DNA of 64,000 bases, from the NCBI GenBank assembly GCA_031547595.1, contig JAVBRU010000008.1:1-64000 (forward strand), in the 5' to 3' direction. Below, in pieces: positions 33,859-41,692 of this stretch. Position numbers and translations under genes: made by a program. Position 1 is the first letter of the stretch. Every line of letters begins with the position of its first letter. The notes below the pieces were generated by a model, which searched no databases, had not been told where the DNA came from, and saw only the letters and a program-made list of their open reading frames with translations. This stretch comes from JAVBRU01 sp031547595. Its GTDB lineage: Bacteria; Bacillota; Clostridia; Christensenellales; Aristaeellaceae.

Positions 33859-35652
33859 TTACCCATCGATTTGTTGCGCCTTTGGCAAGAAAATTCCTGC
33901 GCCATACTTGCCGGCCAGTATGCTGAGGGTTTCCTGGTCCAGCATCACAGTGACGCGGGTGCCTGTTTCTTCGTGCTCCTCGCCCACAATGCGGCCCTTG
34001 GCACGCAGATCATTCAAAATGCCATACTGGGAGAAGGGCACCAGCACATCCACGGCGGACTCGGCCTTTCGTAGCTCGTCCGATATCGCGCTGACCAGCC
34101 GCTCCATGCCCTCGCCTGTGGCAGCGGAAATGCAGATCGCATTTTCCAGCTCCTGCCCCGGCAGGGCGATATCGCATTTATTCAGCACATTAAGGCGCGG
34201 CTGATGCGTGGCATCGAGGGATTCCAGCACTTCCTCCACCACCTTATGCTGCAAAAGCATGTCCGGCGAGGACGCATCGTTGACGATCACCAACAGGTCG
34301 GCCAGCGCGGCTTCTTCCAGCGTGGAGCGGAATGCTTCCACCAGATCATGCGGCAGCTTGCTGATAAAGCCTACGGTATCCACCAGCAAAAACTCGCCGC
34401 CATCGGGGGGAGTCACCTTGCGGGATACGGCGTCCAGCGTGGCAAACAGCTGGTTTTCCACAAACACATTGGCATCTGTCAGGCGGTTGAGCAGCGTGGA
34501 TTTGCCGGTATTGGTGTAGCCCACCAACGCTACCACAGGGATGGCATTGCGCTCCCGGCTCTTCCTGCGCAAATCGCGCTGACGCTGCAGCTGCTCCAGG
34601 TCCTTCTTCAGCTCCGCAATCCTGTCACGGATGCGGCGGCGGTCGATCTCCAGCTTCGTTTCGCCGGGGCCGCGCGTGCCAATGCCGCCGCCCAGGCGCG
34701 ATAATATCAGGCCCTGGCCAATCAGGCGGGTGGAGCGGTATTTGAGCTGCGCCAGCGCCACCTGCAATTTGCCCTCGCCGGATTTTGCGCGTTGGGCAAA
34801 GATATCGAGGATCAAGGTGGTGCGGTCGATTACCTTCACGTTGATCAGCTGCTCCAGGTTGCGCGTTTGCATACCGGTCAGCTCGTCATCAAAGATCACT
34901 ACATCTGCGTTCAGCGATTGTGCAGTCAATTGCAGCTCCGCCGCCTTGCCGCTGCCAATAAAAGTGGCGGTATCCGGCTTTTGCTTCTTTTGCAGCACAC
35001 TTCCCACCACCACAGCGCCCGCGCTGTCGGCCAGTGCAGCCAGCTCCTCCAGGGATTTTTCGGTATCAATGCCCACCAGCAACGCGCGCTCCGGCGCATC
35101 CATCTGATTTTGATTGAGACCCTGCGTCACACGCTCGTCTGCCAGGGCGATTTCCTGCATCCAGTCGGCCTGGGGCAGGCGCTTGAGGGATACGATGCCC
35201 GTCAATATGGGGGCATACTTGCCATCCTCCATATCGCCCAGGAAAGCGGCGCTCACGCCCGTTACGCGGCCGTTCTCGTCAATGCCGATGGCGCACATGG
35301 CGTCCAGCATCAGCGTCTGCAATGCGGAGATATCCACCAACGACAGGTGCGCCGTGCCACCCGGATGCGTGTGCAGGCAGCGCACGCAGCTGAGCCGCTG
35401 GGTGCTGCGGCGAAGGCGGATGGCCGACAGCGGCACGTTGTCCGTCACGCCCACCGTGATATCCAGCACTTCGCCGTCACGGCTGATGTAAATAGCAATC
35501 TCGCGGTTAAACTCATGCGAGAAACGGCAGAGCGCCTCGACCAGTTCTACCGGCGCAAACTCATCCTCGCCAATGGGAAAATCATACAAGGTGCGCATCT
35601 CTTGCAGCACGCTATCGCGGATACCTGTGATGTTGCCATTAATTTCTGACAT
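33859..35652 (-). CDS. hflX: Ribosome-associated GTPase HflX with N-terminal JAMM-like domain
   Basis: A 597-residue protein, against about 420 in E. coli and B. subtilis. Residues about 190-370 are the HflX N-domain and coiled linker (GGGIGTRGPGETKLE at 321-334); the G domain has GYTNTGKS (378-385), DTVGF and NKCD. HflX splits stalled or hibernating ribosomes. The extra 170 residues at the start contain HTHPGGTAHLSLVD (94-107), which fits the JAMM metalloprotease pattern HxH-x7-S-x2-D exactly, with E51 as candidate general base. Similar extensions occur in other clostridial HflX proteins as far as I recall. It lies between nifU and the VanY trio. Confidence 0.94.
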   Translation of the reverse strand: MSEINGNITGIRDSVLQEMRTLYDFPIGEDEFAPVELVEALCRFSHEFNREIAIYISRDGEVLDITVGVTDNVPLSAIRLRRSTQRLSCVRCLHTHPGGTAHLSLVDISALQTLMLDAMCAIGIDENGRVTGVSAAFLGDMEDGKYAPILTGIVSLKRLPQADWMQEIALADERVTQGLNQNQMDAPERALLVGIDTEKSLEELAALADSAGAVVVGSVLQKKQKPDTATFIGSGKAAELQLTAQSLNADVVIFDDELTGMQTRNLEQLINVKVIDRTTLILDIFAQRAKSGEGKLQVALAQLKYRSTRLIGQGLILSRLGGGIGTRGPGETKLEIDRRRIRDRIAELKKDLEQLQRQRDLRRKSRERNAIPVVALVGYTNTGKSTLLNRLTDANVFVENQLFATLDAVSRKVTPPDGGEFLLVDTVGFISKLPHDLVEAFRSTLEEAALADLLVIVNDASSPDMLLQHKVVEEVLESLDATHQPRLNVLNKCDIALPGQELENAICISAATGEGMERLVSAISDELRKAESAVDVLVPFSQYGILNDLRAKGRIVGEEHEETGTRVTVMLDQETLSILAGKYGAGIFLPKAQQIDG

Positions 35653-35661
35653 AAAGCTCCT

Positions 35662-36063
35662 TTATGCCGGAGTGGTGCCCTGGTGGAGAACCTCCTCCGG
35701 GTGATTCTTGATATAATCCTCGACGGCCGCGTGAATCGCTTCCTCGGCCAAAAGGGAACAGTGCATCTTGACAGGGGGCAGGCCATCGAGGGCCTCCGCC
35801 ACCGCCTTGTTGGTCAGTTGCAGTGCTTCTGTAAGCGTTTTGCCCTTCACCATTTCGGTGGCCATAGAGCTGGTGGCAATGGCCGCGCCGCAGCCAAAGG
35901 TTTTGAATTTCACATCTTCAATGATGCCGTTTTCGACTTTCAGATACATCTTCATGATATCGCCGCACTTGGCGTTGCCAACCGTGCCCACACCATCGGC
36001 ATTTTGGATTTCGCCCACATTGCGGGGATTGGTGAAGTGATCCATTACTTTTTCGCTGTACAT
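35662..36063 (-). CDS. nifU: Iron-sulphur cluster scaffold, IscU/NifU type
   Basis: A 133-residue scaffold on which NifS/IscS-derived sulphur and iron are assembled. The opening YSEKVMDHFTNPRNVG is diagnostic, and the three cluster cysteines are present in NAKCGD, FGCGAA and MHCSLLA. I start it at ATG 36063, five bases after the nifS stop, rather than 22 codons earlier inside nifS. It lacks the C-terminal domain of true nitrogenase NifU; the symbol follows clostridial usage. Confidence 0.94.
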   Translation of the reverse strand: MYSEKVMDHFTNPRNVGEIQNADGVGTVGNAKCGDIMKMYLKVENGIIEDVKFKTFGCGAAIATSSMATEMVKGKTLTEALQLTNKAVAEALDGLPPVKMHCSLLAEEAIHAAVEDYIKNHPEEVLHQGTTPA

Positions 36064-36067
36064 TGTA

Positions 36068-37246
36068 TTAACCCTCCTGCTTGATAAAATCTTCATAGAG
36101 CGGGGACATCGCGCGCAGCGTTTCCACAATGCCGGGCAGCACGCGCAGCACCTCGTCCACCTCCGCCTGGGTAGTCAGGTGCGATAAAGACAGCCGAAGG
36201 CTGCCGTGGGCAATCTCGTGAGGGAGGCCAATGGCCAGCAGCACATGGGACGGATCGAGCGAGCCGGATGTGCAGGCCGAGCCGGACGAGCCCGCAATGC
36301 CCGCGTAGTCCAGCCGAAGCAGCAGTGCTTCGCCTTCAATAAAGCGCACAGACACATTGACGTTATTGGGCAGGCGCTGCATGGCGTGGCCGTTGAGGCG
36401 GGTATGGGGGATTTTCTCTAAAATGCCCGCGATCAGCTCATCGCGCATCGCCATCATGTGCATGGCGTTCTCTTCCAAATGTTCATTAGCCCGCGTCAGC
36501 GCCGCGGCCAGGCCCACAATGCCGGCCACATTCTCGGTGCCCGCGCGCTTGCCGCGCTCCTGTGCGCCGCCGTGCATGAAGTTTGCAATGCGCGTGCCCT
36601 GCCGGATATACAGGGCACCCACGCCCTTGGGGCCGTGGAACTTGTGCGCGGACAGCGACAGCAGATCCACATTCCATGCCTCCACATTCACCGGTATGGC
36701 GCCCACCGCCTGCACGGCGTCGGTGTGGAAGGGAATCTTGTGCGCTCGGGCGATTTTGCCCAGCTCCGCAACCGGCTGAATGGTGCCAATCTCATTGTTG
36801 GCGGCCATGATGGTGATCAGAATGGTTTTATCAGTAATGGCTTTTTCCAGATCATCCGGCGATACCATGCCGTATTCGTCTACCGGCAGGTAGGTGATTT
36901 CAAAGCCGTGCTCCGAAAGCCACTCGCAGGTGTGCAGCACGGCATGATGCTCGATCGCGCTGGTGATGATGTGGTTGCCCTTTTTCTGGTTGGCATAGGC
37001 AATTCCCTGAATGGCCCAGTTGTCGCTCTCCGTGCCGCAGCCGGTGAAGTAAATTTCTTGCGGCTTGGCATTCAGCACGGCAGCCACCTGACGGCGCGCA
37101 TCCTCCAGTGCACGGCGCGCGTCGCGCCCGGTGCCGTGGATGCTGGAGGGGTTGCCGTAAACCTGCCCAAAGTAGGGCAGCATGATGGAGAGCACTTCAG
37201 GGTCCAAAGCGGTGGTGGCCGCGTTATCGAGGTAGATGTTGTTCAT
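36068..37246 (-). CDS. nifS: Cysteine desulfurase
   Basis: A 392-residue PLP enzyme that turns cysteine into alanine plus an enzyme persulphide for cluster assembly. Family marks: IYLDNAATTALDPEV at the start, the histidine in ITSAIEHHAVLHT near residue 100, the PLP lysine in SLSAHKFHGPKGVGALY near 201, and the loop with the catalytic cysteine in SGSACTSGSLDPSHVL near 320. It overlaps the regulator upstream by four bases (ATGA) and precedes nifU. Confidence 0.96.
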   Translation of the reverse strand: MNNIYLDNAATTALDPEVLSIMLPYFGQVYGNPSSIHGTGRDARRALEDARRQVAAVLNAKPQEIYFTGCGTESDNWAIQGIAYANQKKGNHIITSAIEHHAVLHTCEWLSEHGFEITYLPVDEYGMVSPDDLEKAITDKTILITIMAANNEIGTIQPVAELGKIARAHKIPFHTDAVQAVGAIPVNVEAWNVDLLSLSAHKFHGPKGVGALYIRQGTRIANFMHGGAQERGKRAGTENVAGIVGLAAALTRANEHLEENAMHMMAMRDELIAGILEKIPHTRLNGHAMQRLPNNVNVSVRFIEGEALLLRLDYAGIAGSSGSACTSGSLDPSHVLLAIGLPHEIAHGSLRLSLSHLTTQAEVDEVLRVLPGIVETLRAMSPLYEDFIKQEG

Positions 37247-37668
37247 GTGACGTCCTTCTCTCCTATTGTACGGGACAGCATGTCCGATAAGGTGATGCTG
37301 TCAAGCAATCCGTTGATGCTGCTGGTGAGGTATTCCCACACACCGCGAGAGGGGCAGCCTTCGCTGCGGGGGCAAGCCACTTCTTCGCCGCAGGTGCACT
37401 CCGACAAATTGAGCGGCCCTTCCATGGCCTCGATGATGTGCAGGATAGTGATCTGATCGGTAGGCCGCGCCAGCTGATACCCGCCCTGCGCACCGCGCAC
37501 GGTGTTCACCAGCCCCGCCCTGCGAAGGCTGCCCAGAAGCTGCTCCAAATATTGATCAGGCAAGCCCAGCTCGGCTATGGCCTTCAATGATTGGGGGCCA
37601 TCCCCTGCCTTTTGCGCCAGGTATACCATGGCGTACAGCCCGTATTTGCCGCGGGTGGAAAGCTTCAA
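37243..37668 (-). CDS. iscR: Rrf2-family iron-sulphur regulator (IscR-like)
   Basis: A 141-residue winged-helix regulator. MKLSTRGKYGLYAMVYLA at the start and GSLRRAGLVNTVRGAQGGYQLARP near 45-68 are family signatures; three cysteines in CTCGEEVACPRSEGC (about 92-106) can bind a cluster. It likely senses cluster supply and controls this operon. The start codon is TTG (37668), ten or so bases behind AAGGAGG. A CymR-type cysteine regulator would lack the cysteines, so IscR-like is preferred. Confidence 0.9.
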   Translation of the reverse strand: MKLSTRGKYGLYAMVYLAQKAGDGPQSLKAIAELGLPDQYLEQLLGSLRRAGLVNTVRGAQGGYQLARPTDQITILHIIEAMEGPLNLSECTCGEEVACPRSEGCPSRGVWEYLTSSINGLLDSITLSDMLSRTIGEKDVT

Positions 37669-37695
37669 AGCAACACATCCTCCTTAATCCCGACT

Positions 37696-37711
37696 GAAAT
37701 CATCGGATTTC
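37696..37711. promoter_or_regulatory. Operator candidate in the iscR leader
   Basis: GAAATC-ATCG-GATTTC is a perfect 6+6 inverted repeat lying between the -10 box and the ribosome site of the Rrf2-type gene, well placed for autoregulation. Confidence 0.5.
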
Positions 37712-37717
37712 GATGTA

Positions 37718-37746
37718 AGGATAGCATGCGCCAGACAATCTGTCAA
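37718..37746 (-). promoter_or_regulatory. Promoter of the iscR-nifS-nifU operon
   Basis: Reverse strand perfect TTGACA (37741-37746), 17 bases, TATCCT (37718-37723). The weak -10 box suits a regulated promoter. It may feed the whole run down to the TPR gene at 29677, since spacings are small throughout. Confidence 0.6.
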
Positions 37747-37851
37747 TATGTTATGCAAAAAAAGATATTTTTCAATGATATTGATGCTTTGAGAAGTACC
37801 CTATAGATGATACATCCATGGATTACAATGTAATACTCTTCGAAAAAGTTA

Positions 37852-37880
37852 TTGACTTCTATATAAACACGTTTTATAAT
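37852..37880 (+). promoter_or_regulatory. Promoter of the GHL10-like gene
   Basis: TTGACT (37852-37857), 17 bases, perfect TATAAT (37875-37880), giving a leader of about 95 bases. The rest of the 313-base gap to iscR is AT-rich; a small ATTAC/GTAAT inverted repeat at 37822-37834 is the only other structure I see. Confidence 0.75.
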
Positions 37881-37981
37881 ATCAATTGAATAATCCCTTT
37901 TGCTTCACTTCCTTGCCCTCCCGCCCATCTATAGACAATATGCGCATGAGCGCTTATTTGTATCGCAAAGGAGGAAGGCCC

Positions 37982-39445
37982 ATGTTTACAAAAAGGTTGA
38001 TCGCTCTGGTGGTAGGTTTGGCATTGTTGTTGACGCTCATCCCCGGCACCGTGCTGGCGCAGCAGGCACAGTTTCCCATGGTGGGCGAATGGCTGTGGGC
38101 CAGCACCATCTACGATCTGGGCGCTGACGGAGCAAACACGATTTTCACCCGCTGCGCGGAAATGGGCGTCACCGATGTCTATTTACTGGTGAAGGGCACA
38201 GCGGGCACCGTGTACTACAACAACACCGAAATTGCCCTGCAAAAAGCCTATGAAGACCGTGACATCCTGCAGGAAGCCATCGACGCCGCCCATGCCAACG
38301 GCATTCGTCTGCATGCGTGGTTCACCGCCGCCAGCGACGCCGCCTACAAGGCGCATGACGAAACCGCCGGCCTGTGGCACTATGTGCGCGAGCGGGATAA
38401 CGCGTTCATCGATACCACCAATGTGGGGTTCCTCCAGTATATGGAGGACTTGGTCACTGAAATCGCCGCCAACTATGCCATCGACGGCATACATCTGGAT
38501 TATATCCGCTACAACCATCTGGCCAACGGCTGGAGCCAGGCCGATTTTGACGCTTTGGAATCCATGGGCGCCAATATTGAGCGCGTGAAATACCTCATCG
38601 AAAAAACTTTCTACACCACCCAGGGCGACACCAATGCCAATTACGTCTTTAACGCCTACAAAGAGGGCGACCAGGATGCGCTGCTGATCGGTCAATACCG
38701 CAAACAAAATGTAGAAAGCTTTGCCGCCGCTTTGATTGCCGCCGCCAAAGCAGTCAACCCCGATTTGGTGATCAGTGCAGCCCTGATGCCCGATGGCGCG
38801 GTGGACCCTGCCTTTGGCGATCTGCACTATGGCCAGAACTATGAAGCAGCCGCTCTTTTATATGACTATGTGCTGCCCATGGCATACAGCAAGGACTATG
38901 GCCAGGATGCTAAATGGGTGGCCACCGTAGCCGCCAACGCCATTGTTGCCGGCAACAAAGTGCTCTGCGGCCTGCAGGCATATAGCCCCGCGCTCTCCGC
39001 TTCCCTGTTATCTGATGTTGACGCCGTACGCGCACTGCTGGCAAACAGCGAATACGAGGGCAAGCTGCTGGGCATCGCCAACTTCCGCAACAGCACGTTC
39101 CAATATGCCAAAGTGGACGTTAAAGAAAACAGCATGGACATCACCCTCATCAATCCCATGACGGGTGCTGATACGGAGCTGGTGAAGGTCGAAATCACAA
39201 TTCAAGAGGGACTGACCATCGAAAGCGTCACACTGGGCGAAGGGGTGAGCTGTACATCTGTCATTGGCGAAGAAGGCAAAATCGTCACCTTGGAAGGCAC
39301 AGAGCTGCTGGCCAAAAACAGCAAGGGCGTGCTGAGCCTTCTGTTTGAAGGCACCCTGGATGCAGACAGCAATCCGGCACTGGTGCGCGTATGGGCAAAG
39401 TCCAACGAGACCCGCGCTTATCATGTGTTCGATGTAGCACCTTAA
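37982..39445 (+). CDS. Secreted GHL10-like glycosidase-fold protein
   Basis: A 487-residue exported protein. Signal peptide (1-24), then a TIM-barrel domain (about 28-345) of the glycosyl-hydrolase-like GHL10 group: GEWLWASTIYD, VTDVYLLVKG, GIRLHAWFTA near 105, GIHLDYIRY near 165 and VISAALMPDG near 265, followed by VLPMAYSKDY. The last 120 residues form a separate beta domain (VEITIQEGLTIESVTLGEGV). Related proteins act on cell-wall glycans or extracellular polysaccharide, but activity is unproven for most. The ATG follows AAAGGAGG. It stands alone between its promoter and a terminator. Confidence 0.8.
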   Translation: MFTKRLIALVVGLALLLTLIPGTVLAQQAQFPMVGEWLWASTIYDLGADGANTIFTRCAEMGVTDVYLLVKGTAGTVYYNNTEIALQKAYEDRDILQEAIDAAHANGIRLHAWFTAASDAAYKAHDETAGLWHYVRERDNAFIDTTNVGFLQYMEDLVTEIAANYAIDGIHLDYIRYNHLANGWSQADFDALESMGANIERVKYLIEKTFYTTQGDTNANYVFNAYKEGDQDALLIGQYRKQNVESFAAALIAAAKAVNPDLVISAALMPDGAVDPAFGDLHYGQNYEAAALLYDYVLPMAYSKDYGQDAKWVATVAANAIVAGNKVLCGLQAYSPALSASLLSDVDAVRALLANSEYEGKLLGIANFRNSTFQYAKVDVKENSMDITLINPMTGADTELVKVEITIQEGLTIESVTLGEGVSCTSVIGEEGKIVTLEGTELLAKNSKGVLSLLFEGTLDADSNPALVRVWAKSNETRAYHVFDVAP

Positions 39446-39460
39446 AATGATTCCCTAAAA

Positions 39461-39489
39461 GCGGGGCGGCGCATTGCCGCTCCGTTTTT
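39461..39489 (+). terminator. Terminator of the GHL10-like gene
   Basis: GGGGCGGC (39463-39470) pairs with GCCGCTCC (39476-39483, one G-U pair) over a 5-base loop, followed by GTTTTT. Confidence 0.85.
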
Positions 39490-39525
39490 ATTGTGCTATA
39501 CTACTGCAAAAGGAGGGATAAGAGC

Positions 39526-39729
39526 ATGATCATTACCGCAGAGCAAATGGAGCAGCTGCGTTTCGTATTGCCGAACATTGACGAGCTGGTAGCAGAGGAC
39601 GACGTGGATGAGCTGCTGGAGCAGCTGGGCGACAAAATCACCGAAATGCTGGACGATGATATGGAGGATACACCGGAAAGCCTGCCTTTTCAGGAGCTGT
39701 ATACCCAGATTGACGAACAGAACATGTGA
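39526..39729 (+). CDS. Small acidic protein of 67 residues
   Basis: Start ATG follows AAGGAGG by eight bases. The chain is strongly acidic (LDDDMEDTPESLPF) and predicted helical, with no cysteine, signal or membrane segment. I do not recognise a family. It lies between two terminators, so it is likely its own transcript; a TATACT at 39494-39499 may be its -10 box. Confidence 0.6.
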   Translation: MIITAEQMEQLRFVLPNIDELVAEDDVDELLEQLGDKITEMLDDDMEDTPESLPFQELYTQIDEQNM

Positions 39730-39741
39730 TTTTTTCCACAC

Positions 39742-39781
39742 AAAATCCCCGCCCGCAGCAGTTGCCATGGACGGGGATTTT
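39742..39781. terminator. Bidirectional terminator
   Basis: AAAATCCCCG (39742-39751) pairs with CGGGGATTTT (39772-39781) over a 20-base loop; A and T runs on both sides allow termination of the small gene and of the L,D-transpeptidase. Confidence 0.75.
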
Positions 39782-39789
39782 CGTATCAG

Positions 39790-41529
39790 TCAAAATCCGT
39801 TCTTTTTATTGAGCGCGTCAATCTCCGTCTTGCGCATCACCTTTTCGCAGTAGGGGCAGTAGGTCAATTTCTTATAGTCGCCGGTTTCAAGTTCGCCATA
39901 GGTGAACTCCTTCAACGGCAGGTAACGGTCCTTCACACTGGAGCAGTACTGATCGGTGTGGTAATACTTTCCGCCCTCGGGGTTGTAGTATATCGCCAGA
40001 TCATCCGCCGGATAATCCATATACCGCCCGGAGTCCTCCCAGATCAGCACCTTGGTGCCGTTTTTGATATTATCCCAGATCCATTTGATGTTTTGCCCCT
40101 GCTCGTTCTCCGCCTTCTGGATGCGGATGCAGCCATGGCTGGCGCGGCTGCCAAGCTTGGGGATAGTGGAGGAATAATCCTTATAGCCCGTTGTTTCGTT
40201 GATGATGCAGGGCACCTCGTGCATCAGGCAGCCGCCGTTGATGCGCATGCCATAATCGCAATACAGGTTGCCCGCGTAGAAGCCGCCGCTGTGGCTCTGC
40301 ACCACAAACTCACCGGAGGGGGTTTCGTTCCAGGGCTGCTTGGAGGTAGGCTCGCCGGTAGACACCAGCAGTGTGCCAATGATCTTGCCACCCTGAAAAA
40401 TGTACATCTTTTGATCCAGCTTGTCGATCAGCAGGCCATACTCGGTCTTGGGCTCAAGGACCTTGAGCAGCGAGGTCTTTACATAGCCCTGAATGATCTC
40501 GTTTGTGTTGCCATAGCCGGGGCGGGAGGTGCAATCGGGGCCATAGGAGGAGTTATAGCCCTCCACCAGCGACCAGCCGTCGTCCCGCGTTTCCAGTATA
40601 TTAACGCCCTGCGATTGGAAGGTGATTTCGCCCACGATGTTGCTGCGCTTGGTGCTGGTATCCGGCGTCAGGCGCAACTTGTAGGTGTTGCGAGGGTCAT
40701 CGCCCCAGATGACGGTGAGGGGCTGCATCATCACTTCCCAGATGGCTGCCTCGTCGAACACGCCGATGGGCAGTGTCCAGTAGTTGCTGGTTTCCTCGGG
40801 CTTGCTCACTTTGCTTGGGATCACCTCATGGTGCGTGGGCTGCGGCGTAGCCGTGGGCGCAGGGGTAGGCGTGGGCTGCGGCGGAGGGGTAGGCACGTTG
40901 CCAATTTCCAGCGTAATCTGGATGGCGTTGCCGGTATAGCCCTGTGCGTCCGATAATTTCAGCTGCACCGAATAGCTGCCCATCGCCACCGCTTCGCCGT
41001 TCAAAAGGCCGTCCCAGGAGGTGCTGTTCATCCCCGTCTGCGCGGGAATTTCCTTGATCACCTGCCAGGCTTCGTCGATGCGGATGCTGAGGATAAGGGT
41101 GCCTGGCATATTGCACTGCGCCTGCACCTCCCAATAGCCCGCCATATAAGTTTCCGCCTGGATCTGCTGGATTTGCGGGCTGAGATCGCCCACATCCAGC
41201 GCGGCATAGGTTTCCCGGCCGTCGATACTCAAATACAAAAAGTATGCGCCGGGCGCTATTGCGTTGCCGTCCGCGTCATAGCCGTTCCAGGTCAGGTGGT
41301 TCTCCCCCATTACGGCCGGGATGCTTTCGCGGATGGTCAGCAGTGTCTGATGTTGCGCATCGCGAAGTTCTATACGCGCCGTGCCGTCCACGGGGGTAGC
41401 AAAACTGATCCGCTCCGTCTTGCCGGGGCGCAGCACCTCCGGAATCACAGTGAAACCCAAATCCTCAGCCAACGCGGCGGTGCACAGGAGCAGTAATAAA
41501 GTGAACGTGAGAACAAGACATTTGCGCAT
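39790..41529 (-). CDS. Secreted L,D-transpeptidase (YkuD) with FlgD/Ig-like repeats and cysteine tail
   Basis: A 579-residue exported enzyme. Signal peptide (1-21); two FlgD-type Ig-like domains (about 22-120 and 125-205, each ending in W.G....G...G.Y); a Pro/Thr linker (207-228); an SH3-like region; a YkuD domain (about 360-500) with the catalytic SHGCIRI; and a C-terminal tail YYHTDQYCSSV...LTYCPYC. YkuD enzymes make 3-3 cross-links in peptidoglycan or attach proteins. The tail has three cysteines and a histidine that could bind a metal. Promoter at 41579-41607. Confidence 0.9.
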   Translation of the reverse strand: MRKCLVLTFTLLLLLCTAALAEDLGFTVIPEVLRPGKTERISFATPVDGTARIELRDAQHQTLLTIRESIPAVMGENHLTWNGYDADGNAIAPGAYFLYLSIDGRETYAALDVGDLSPQIQQIQAETYMAGYWEVQAQCNMPGTLILSIRIDEAWQVIKEIPAQTGMNSTSWDGLLNGEAVAMGSYSVQLKLSDAQGYTGNAIQITLEIGNVPTPPPQPTPTPAPTATPQPTHHEVIPSKVSKPEETSNYWTLPIGVFDEAAIWEVMMQPLTVIWGDDPRNTYKLRLTPDTSTKRSNIVGEITFQSQGVNILETRDDGWSLVEGYNSSYGPDCTSRPGYGNTNEIIQGYVKTSLLKVLEPKTEYGLLIDKLDQKMYIFQGGKIIGTLLVSTGEPTSKQPWNETPSGEFVVQSHSGGFYAGNLYCDYGMRINGGCLMHEVPCIINETTGYKDYSSTIPKLGSRASHGCIRIQKAENEQGQNIKWIWDNIKNGTKVLIWEDSGRYMDYPADDLAIYYNPEGGKYYHTDQYCSSVKDRYLPLKEFTYGELETGDYKKLTYCPYCEKVMRKTEIDALNKKNGF

Positions 41530-41578
41530 TGTATTCTCCTTGGTTGTGTAAATGGCATAGAAAACTGTTTTCTATTAT

Positions 41579-41607
41579 ATCATAACAATTTTTCTGCTTT
41601 GTGACAA
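41579..41607 (-). promoter_or_regulatory. Promoter of the L,D-transpeptidase gene
   Basis: Reverse strand TTGTCA (41602-41607), 17 bases, TATGAT (41579-41584), directly continued by ATAAT. It is divergent from the helicase promoter with 28 bases between the -35 boxes. Confidence 0.65.
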
Positions 41608-41635
41608 GTCTTAAAATGTTGATGAAATGTAAACA

Positions 41636-41664
41636 TTGCACAGGATGGGGCTTTCCTGTATAAT
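41636..41664 (+). promoter_or_regulatory. Promoter of the nuclease-SNF2 gene
   Basis: TTGCAC (41636-41641), 17 bases, perfect TATAAT (41659-41664), with transcription predicted near 41671, just before the AAGGGAAAG ribosome site. Confidence 0.7.
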
Positions 41665-41692
41665 GGGTAGCATAGCAACGAAGGGAAAGCAA

